Source of the DNA: Ignavibacteriales bacterium CG_4_9_14_3_um_filter_30_11
Lineage (GTDB): Bacteria > Bacteroidota > Ignavibacteria > Ignavibacteriales > Ignavibacteriaceae
Assembly: GCA_002790365.1 (NCBI GenBank)
Contig: PFVA01000086.1
Span: 1 to 33,898, forward strand
DNA: 33,898 bases
Direction of reading: 5' to 3'
The translations under genes and the position numbers were made by a program. Shown piece by piece: positions 28,079 through 33,898 of this stretch (position 1 is the stretch's first letter; every line of letters starts with the position of its first letter). The notes beneath the pieces are model-generated. The model worked only from the letters and a program-made list of their open reading frames with translations, searched no databases and was not told the DNA's origin.

Positions 28079-31000
28079 TTAAAAATATGCTCTAAATTCA
28101 GCTCTTGCTGTATGTACTACTCTATCACCCGCTTGTAATCTCCCATCATAACTTAAACTTGTTTGAAGATTTGAAGCAATCTTATATTCAAAATTGGCAT
28201 TCCAAAAATAATTTTTACCAATCAATTTTCCTTCCGTAATTTCAAATGGTAAAAAATTACCGACAGAATTACCAAGTAATTCATCTCTTTTTAATTCTAC
28301 TCTAAGCCTTCCAGTACCGGCAAAAGACAACACCATTCTAATAGATTGAGAATTAAAATCAATTAAAGTAGGTACAACAGGATAATCATCTGTACTTCTT
28401 CCTGCTTTAATTGTAAACCCTACTTCAATATTGTTTTCAGGCCTGTAAACAAAATCAGAAGATATGCTATTACTTGCAATCTGCCTTCTTCTTGCTGAAG
28501 GCAAATTTGAATCCAGAAAAGCGTTATCATTTTTACTTATAAATTCTGTTTGGTTGCTAATTTCATTTACTAATTTTGTTCTAAGTCTAATACTTCTTTC
28601 CCTTATATATGATCTAATTGGTCCATCACTAAATTGATTGAGATTTTTTGATTGTGTAAATCTTAATCTTAATGAAAAATCATAAGAATTTTCATTGATA
28701 AAAATATCTTGCTGTATAAAATTAGAACCGTGCAAGGTATTATTTATATCTTGAAATGCTGAAAAATTTAACAGATAGATTTTTTTTAGATCTTCTTCTC
28801 TACTATTCTCTTCTACTCTCCAAAAAGTTTCAGTTGATAATGCCTTGACAATATTACTAAAAAAAGAATTACTATTTAGCAGTTCAGAAAATCTAATTTT
28901 CCAGTTTGTACTTGTTCTAAGATTAATTACAGGAAATAATTCATCTGTTTGAGCAGTAATTTTAATATAGTCACCATCAAATATTGCTGGTTCAAATTCA
29001 TTTTCATCTTGAATTCCATTTTTATTCAAATCACCTAAATAAATAAAATTACCATTCCCTCTTTCTACTTTAACAAATATCTGTTGTAATTTGGCTGATT
29101 TCTGAGTCAATACTTCATAGAATGTATTCCCCGTTAGAGCATTTCCAAACAACCTAATATTTGAGATAGACCTTATTAAAACTGTTTTACTGTCTTTAAG
29201 TCCTAATGTCTTGAATTCTTTTTCAAAAGTTTTATCTCTTAAAACAAGTGTAAAATGTGTATTAATTATTCTACTTCCACGATAATCTATTTCATAAAAC
29301 TGCCCGATTGAATTAGCTTGTTCAATTAAATTGCCTGATAAAGATGTATAATCTTTTCTTATGGAATATTTAAATGACAGATTAAGACCTTCAATTTTGT
29401 CGTAGATTATATAGGGATTATATTCAAAATATTTTATACTTCCATCTAATAGTGAATCATTATTTAATTTGTAATCTTCTCTATTTTCAGCTAAATAGAA
29501 AAGACCAGTTGTAAAATCTAATAATTTAATTTTACTGTTAGCTTCTTGTCTGGTCCATTTTGAAGTGAAATTGATATTGTCAGTCTTAACATAATCTATA
29601 TTATAATAAGCATTTATATCATTGCCTTTTGTGTAGTTAATTGAATTTTTAAATCTTTTAGAATTTAAAATTGATTCTTGTTTTAAATAACCAAAGAATG
29701 AATTAATTGAAATAGATTTAATAGGTAAATAATTTAGATTTAATTCTCTTAAAGTTTGACTAGTATTAAATTTTGAATTACCAAGATTATAATCTCTATT
29801 AAATTCAATTGTATTTATTCTATCTATTGGGTTAAATTTTTCATCAATAAATCTATCTTTGTAAGTCAATCCTATTTTGCCAAGGCTAACATTACTAATC
29901 TTTATTTTTTGTGGATTGATCTTGATATTAATATTTCTTGCAGAGCCAAAATTATCATCATCGTCTATTGTTGAAAATCTGTTCCTATCAAAAATACTTC
30001 CGGCATATTCAAAACTTAATTCAATCCCTTCTATGGGTTTATATTTTACAACAAAATTTCCAATTTGATTTAGTTGAGGTATTGGTAAAGTTATTATTGG
30101 TAAATAGGTACCCAAGCCGATCCCTGCAAATCTAAATACACCTAGACTTTCTCTAATGTAATCCCCATTACCCAATCCAATAAAACTAAACGCAACATTA
30201 TAAATAGAATTTACGCTTCCAGGATTATATCTGTAAAATGAAAAAGTATTATTGTTGATTAAGGTATCTATTTTTTCATATCTACCTTGCCTAGAACCAT
30301 TTGAATCAAAAGGAGCAAGTGAAACACCGGTTTTGGTAGCTTTATTAATATCATCGCCGGCATTGATTAAAATATCTTTATCAGTATCTGATAATAATAC
30401 ATCAATCGGTGCATTTTGATTATCCCCTTCTCTTATATATTGAAGATTAATTTCAATCTTATCATTAATCAATTTGGCTATACCTCCAGCACCGAAAAAA
30501 TTTCTTGAATACCTTCTGTCAGAATATTCATAGTCTATATTTATTCTGCTGTCGACAGTTATAAGCTTATTGGGAGTAAAAGTAACTTGTGCACTTCCAT
30601 ACTCTATTACATAATCATTATGTTCACCGCGCTTTTGGAGAATACCATCAATATAAACTTTCTCTGTACCGGCAATTACAATAATATCGGGTTCATTATT
30701 GACTCCGGATAATCTATAGGGTCCCTGCACGCCATCCTGTCCATTGAACGACACTGAATTAAATTTCCCTCTTGAGCTTGCTAAGGAAACGAATCCTGAT
30801 GATGTGTTGTAATTAATTTCACCTAACAGCCCCTGCAATTTTCTGTCAATACCACCAAACTCACCAGTTTGTCTTTTGACAAAATAATCACCGAAAGTTC
30901 CTCTAGCATTTTTATGCTGAAGTTGAATAAAAACTTTATCAAGTTCATCCAGTGTTTCTGTGTTACCTTCTGGTTGAATTGGAGTATTCTCATCAGTTAA

Positions 31001-31558
31001 AGCAGCAACAATTTCAATATCATCAGAGAGTCTACCTGAAAGCTGTAACTGAAGACCACTATTCAATGAAAAATCTTTTGTTGTTCCGAAAGTAAATCCT
31101 CTTACAATCGTTCCGCTTCTCTCAATATTTTTCCCGAATATAGATTCTTCAGTAATTGGAGTGGATTCTTTTACAACATAAATCATACTATCAGTTTTAG
31201 TTGGCTCTAGTTTGCGGACTAATGTTCTATTTTTATACACTCTATTTAAGGAAAGTTTATATGATTTATAATGAACAATTAAAGTATCAAAATTAGAATA
31301 CTTCAAATTTTTAGATAAGCTGAAAGTTCCTTTTGAATATGAAAAGCTATATTCATTTTTAAGTAATAATTTATTATTTATATAGATTGATTCAGATGAA
31401 GGGATTATAGTAAGTGCAGATATATTATACGAATTTTCATAATTTATCAAAAGTGTATCAGTTACAGTTATATATCTGAAATTATCTTGTGCATAGTTAT
31501 TTGATAGGGACAACAAGGAAAAGAAGTTGATAATTAGTAATCGTTTAAAGATTTTCAA
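28079..31558 (-). CDS. Large predicted outer-membrane beta-barrel protein of unknown function
   Basis: Signal peptide MKIFKRLLIINFFSLLSLSNNYAQD; long stretches of alternating beta-like sequence; C-terminal phenylalanine (TARAEFRAYF), typical of an OMP beta-signal. Confidence 0.75.
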   Translation of the reverse strand: MKIFKRLLIINFFSLLSLSNNYAQDNFRYITVTDTLLINYENSYNISALTIIPSSESIYINNKLLLKNEYSFSYSKGTFSLSKNLKYSNFDTLIVHYKSYKLSLNRVYKNRTLVRKLEPTKTDSMIYVVKESTPITEESIFGKNIERSGTIVRGFTFGTTKDFSLNSGLQLQLSGRLSDDIEIVAALTDENTPIQPEGNTETLDELDKVFIQLQHKNARGTFGDYFVKRQTGEFGGIDRKLQGLLGEINYNTSSGFVSLASSRGKFNSVSFNGQDGVQGPYRLSGVNNEPDIIVIAGTEKVYIDGILQKRGEHNDYVIEYGSAQVTFTPNKLITVDSRINIDYEYSDRRYSRNFFGAGGIAKLINDKIEINLQYIREGDNQNAPIDVLLSDTDKDILINAGDDINKATKTGVSLAPFDSNGSRQGRYEKIDTLINNNTFSFYRYNPGSVNSIYNVAFSFIGLGNGDYIRESLGVFRFAGIGLGTYLPIITLPIPQLNQIGNFVVKYKPIEGIELSFEYAGSIFDRNRFSTIDDDDNFGSARNINIKINPQKIKISNVSLGKIGLTYKDRFIDEKFNPIDRINTIEFNRDYNLGNSKFNTSQTLRELNLNYLPIKSISINSFFGYLKQESILNSKRFKNSINYTKGNDINAYYNIDYVKTDNINFTSKWTRQEANSKIKLLDFTTGLFYLAENREDYKLNNDSLLDGSIKYFEYNPYIIYDKIEGLNLSFKYSIRKDYTSLSGNLIEQANSIGQFYEIDYRGSRIINTHFTLVLRDKTFEKEFKTLGLKDSKTVLIRSISNIRLFGNALTGNTFYEVLTQKSAKLQQIFVKVERGNGNFIYLGDLNKNGIQDENEFEPAIFDGDYIKITAQTDELFPVINLRTSTNWKIRFSELLNSNSFFSNIVKALSTETFWRVEENSREEDLKKIYLLNFSAFQDINNTLHGSNFIQQDIFINENSYDFSLRLRFTQSKNLNQFSDGPIRSYIRERSIRLRTKLVNEISNQTEFISKNDNAFLDSNLPSARRRQIASNSISSDFVYRPENNIEVGFTIKAGRSTDDYPVVPTLIDFNSQSIRMVLSFAGTGRLRVELKRDELLGNSVGNFLPFEITEGKLIGKNYFWNANFEYKIASNLQTSLSYDGRLQAGDRVVHTARAEFRAYF

Positions 31559-31660
31559 AATAAGATAATTTCTTTGTTTTCTTTATAATAATATTTATTT
31601 CAATTAAATTTAATCTGCAATAAATAGTAATGTTAATCTTTTGGTCAACTATAAAAATAA

Positions 31661-31990
31661 ATGAATGATATCAAATTAAAAATACAACAATCAGCTGAGA
31701 AAAATATATTTTATACAGTACATTCTGCATTTCAATGTATAGCTATTAATAGAATGATATCCCCAAAAGAAATCAGAAATGTATTGAGTAACTTTCAGAT
31801 ATTGGAAGACTACCCTTACGATAAAAGAGGACACACTTGCTTAATCGGTGGTAAAGGAAATAATAAGCGGATAATTCATTTGGTTTGTTTCCCAACTGAC
31901 CAATTTCTACAGATAATAACTGCATACCTACCAGATGAAAAAAGATGGGATGAAAATTTAAAACAAAGAGATGATTTATGGAATGTTTGA
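31661..31990 (+). CDS. DUF4258-like protein (possible toxin component)
   Basis: YTVHSAFQCIAINRMISPKEIRNVLSNFQILEDYPYDKRGHTCLIGG...IIHLVCFPTDQFLQIITAYLPDEKRWD resembles DUF4258; overlaps a YgiT-type zinc-finger gene. Confidence 0.78.
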   Translation: MNDIKLKIQQSAEKNIFYTVHSAFQCIAINRMISPKEIRNVLSNFQILEDYPYDKRGHTCLIGGKGNNKRIIHLVCFPTDQFLQIITAYLPDEKRWDENLKQRDDLWNV

Positions 31991-32193
31991 AATGTTTTAA
32001 TGATATGTTTATTGACTATGTTGAGTTTAATGTTCAAAGAGAAGATTATAATTTAGAATTAAAGAGAATCCCAGTATATGTATGCCTAGAATGTAAGGAG
32101 ACTTACATTGAAGAAGATGAAATGACGAAAATTTTTGATACTGTAAATGAATTAGATAAGAATATTAATAATATAAAGCAGAAAAAATTATAA
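31978..32193 (+). CDS. YgiT-type zinc-finger protein (MqsA N-domain-like, no HTH)
   Basis: CLKCFNDMFIDYVEFNVQREDYNLELKRIPVYVCLECKETYIEEDEM; CxxC...CxxC spacing; 13-nt overlap with the upstream ORF. Confidence 0.82.
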   Translation: MECLKCFNDMFIDYVEFNVQREDYNLELKRIPVYVCLECKETYIEEDEMTKIFDTVNELDKNINNIKQKKL

Positions 32194-32221
32194 AATTAGT
32201 CCCCCCTAATAATAGAATCAA

Positions 32222-33019
32222 TCAAGCATACAATACACTTGGAGCAAACTTACTTACATTTATTTTGTTCATTATTTCATTTGCCAGAGATAGATAAGCT
32301 TTTGCTCCGGAAGAATTAGCATTTATTAGTACACATGGTTTACCTAAAAATTCACTTTCGCAAAGGGTTGTATTCTTGGGTATTGTTGATTCAAATAATA
32401 AATCGCAATAAGATTCATTGATCTTTTCAAAAGTCATTTTCCAAGCAATGGTATTTGGTTCATACATAGTAAGAAGAATTCCCTCAATAAATAATTTGCT
32501 GTTATATCGTGATTTTATCCAATCCATATATTCAATCATCTTTGTAATTGATGATAAAGAAAATTTACCAGCCTTTACAGGTAATATTAAAGAATCAGAA
32601 GATATTAATGAAATTGTAGTTAAACCTTGTAAATAAGGTGGACAATCTATAATTATATAATCATAACTATTAAATTGTTCTTGATGTAATATATGACTGA
32701 ATAGATGATGGTTGTTTGTAATTTTATGAAGTCTTTCTTCATCGGTTGGTAAAATTTTAGAAGGAATTAGGTTTAGGTTCGGTAACTCAGTTTTATAAAT
32801 AACTTCATTTATTGATTTTTTAAAACTTAAGACATCAAAAATATTTCCTAAAATATTTTTTTCATCAAATCCCAGGCATATTGTACTTGAACCTGTTGTA
32901 TCAAAATCTATAAGTAAAGTTTTTTTTTCAGCTACTGCAAAGCTTGCTGCTAAATTTACTGCAGTAGTTGATTTTCCCACACCCCCCTTTGGAACAGCTA
33001 CAGATATAACTTTAGCCAT
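32222..33019 (-). CDS. ParA/Soj-family ATPase
   Basis: Deviant Walker A VPKGGVGKSTTAVNLAASFA; LLIDFDTTGSST; YDYIIIDCPPYLQGLT. ORF track begins at 33025; the MAK start at 33019 is likely. Confidence 0.9.
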   Translation of the reverse strand: MAKVISVAVPKGGVGKSTTAVNLAASFAVAEKKTLLIDFDTTGSSTICLGFDEKNILGNIFDVLSFKKSINEVIYKTELPNLNLIPSKILPTDEERLHKITNNHHLFSHILHQEQFNSYDYIIIDCPPYLQGLTTISLISSDSLILPVKAGKFSLSSITKMIEYMDWIKSRYNSKLFIEGILLTMYEPNTIAWKMTFEKINESYCDLLFESTIPKNTTLCESEFLGKPCVLINANSSGAKAYLSLANEIMNKINVSKFAPSVLYA

Positions 33020-33158
33020 AAGCAAATTCCTCGGGTTTAATATTTATATTTCAGAGTAAGGATTTTCAAGAACTTAACACCTACTTACTCAGTTTTGCCT
33101 TCATCTAATTTTGTAAGGGATAGGAATATAATTAATTGTTTCTAATAAGTAAAGGATT

Positions 33159-33180
33159 TTTTTTTGTTTTCACAAAAAAA
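33159..33180. terminator. Possible AT-rich hairpin terminator (9-bp stem, 4-nt loop)
   Basis: TTTTTTTGT-TTTC-ACAAAAAAA inverted repeat just downstream of the minus-strand permease stop; reads with a GAAA loop on the minus strand. Confidence 0.35.
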
Positions 33181-33199
33181 TATTAAAAAAACAAATATC

Positions 33200-33898
33200 T
33201 CACTCGTAACGGAGGGCTTCTATAGGATCTAGATTTGCTGCTTTATAAGCTGGGTAAGTCCCAAAGATAACCCCTACTAAAACGCATAAAGAAAGACCAA
33301 TTGCTACCCAGTCATAAGGAATTGCAGCTTTAGCATTGATAAAACTTCCTGCAAGATTTCCTAACCCTACACCAAAGAAAATGCCAATAAATCCCCCAAT
33401 TAGGCACAAAATTATAGCTTCAATTAAAAATTGAATTAAAATATTAGATCTTCTTGCTCCAACAGCTTTTCTAATACCTATTTCTTTAGTTCTTTCGGTC
33501 ACAGAAACCAACATAATATTCATAATACCAACCCCGGCTGCCAATAGTGCAATTAGTGATATTGCCATAGCACCTATTCTCACACCCCCTGTAATATCAG
33601 CTATTTGTCCTATTAAAGACTCATTACTAAAAATTTCAAAATCATTTTCTTCACCGGGTTTTACTTTTCTCATTGTTCTTAAATGTCCTATAGTAGCTTG
33701 AATAGTAGCATCATATTCTTCTTCACTATTAGCCATCACAGTAATTTCAACACTTCCTCTTGTTTTTCCATAAAATGATTCATAAGAAGTTATTGGAATT
33801 ACAATATAATTGTCCATACTTTGCCCAAAAAATTCAGGTTGTTTTTCAATTATTCCAATTACTTCTAAGTTATGGTTATCAACTTTAATTGATTGCCC
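33200..33898 (-). CDS. MacB/FtsX-type ABC transporter permease, C-terminal portion (N-terminus beyond window edge)
   Basis: Frame is open to the window end (GQSIKVDNHNLEVIGIIEKQPEFFGQSMDNYIVIP...). VTERTKEIGIRKAVGARRSNILIQFLIEAIILCLIGGFIGI...YPAYKAANLDPIEALRYE. Confidence 0.93.
   Translation of the reverse strand, partial: GQSIKVDNHNLEVIGIIEKQPEFFGQSMDNYIVIPITSYESFYGKTRGSVEITVMANSEEEYDATIQATIGHLRTMRKVKPGEENDFEIFSNESLIGQIADITGGVRIGAMAISLIALLAAGVGIMNIMLVSVTERTKEIGIRKAVGARRSNILIQFLIEAIILCLIGGFIGIFFGVGLGNLAGSFINAKAAIPYDWVAIGLSLCVLVGVIFGTYPAYKAANLDPIEALRYE

Noticed and set aside
29877-30135. Two plus-strand ORFs antisense to the large OMP gene
   Set aside because: Short, low-complexity translations overlapping a well-supported coding region on the other strand.
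32196-32211. ATTAG-TCCCCC-CTAAT imperfect palindrome between converging genes
   Set aside because: Only 5-bp AT-rich arms with a C-run centre and no T-tract; weak as a terminator and likely chance.
1-33898. CRISPR array, rRNA operon, IS element or prophage
   Set aside because: No regularly spaced direct repeats, no rRNA-like sequence, and no transposase, integrase or phage structural ORFs were recognised.

Overview
The window is 33.9 kb of AT-rich bacterial chromosome. Signal-peptide style, the large outer-membrane protein and overall gene content suggest the Bacteroidota/Ignavibacteria side of the tree; this is inference only. It is densely coded, with about 30 credible genes. From left to right: (i) three tandem GT9 (heptosyltransferase-like) genes, the first cut by the left edge, translationally coupled to a homocysteine S-methyltransferase-family gene and ispE; (ii) a minus-strand LD-carboxypeptidase / DUF190 / CrcB / aminotransferase group; (iii) a four-tRNA minus-strand cluster (Pro, Arg, His, Glu) with a strong terminator; (iv) a plus-strand LolC/E-like, LolC/E-like, LolD-like operon; (v) a long minus-strand housekeeping block (apt, enoyl-CoA hydratase, PAP2-like, dusB, BamE-like secreted protein, a 7xLysM lytic transglycosylase lipoprotein, acyl-CoA carboxylase beta subunit, a TauC-like permease with a TauB-like ATPase homologue, MBL hydrolase, aroC, htrA, recO, mtnA, PfkB kinase, Nudix, and an 1159-aa predicted outer-membrane protein); (vi) a small plus-strand DUF4258 + YgiT-type zinc-finger pair; (vii) a ParA-type ATPase with no visible ParB; (viii) a MacB-like permease cut by the right edge. 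The strongest candidate for something undescribed is the 19819-21317 pair: an intact ABC-importer-type ATPase homologue in which every catalytic motif is degraded (Walker A, Q-loop, signature, Walker B glutamate, H-loop), coupled to a TauC/SsuC-type permease with no visible substrate-binding protein and followed 10 bp later by an acyl-CoA carboxylase subunit. Other leads are the mtnA-PfkB pair, the 1159-aa OMP with two copies of a short hairpin-like motif, and the DUF4258/YgiT-ParA patch. No CRISPR array, rRNA or IS element was seen.
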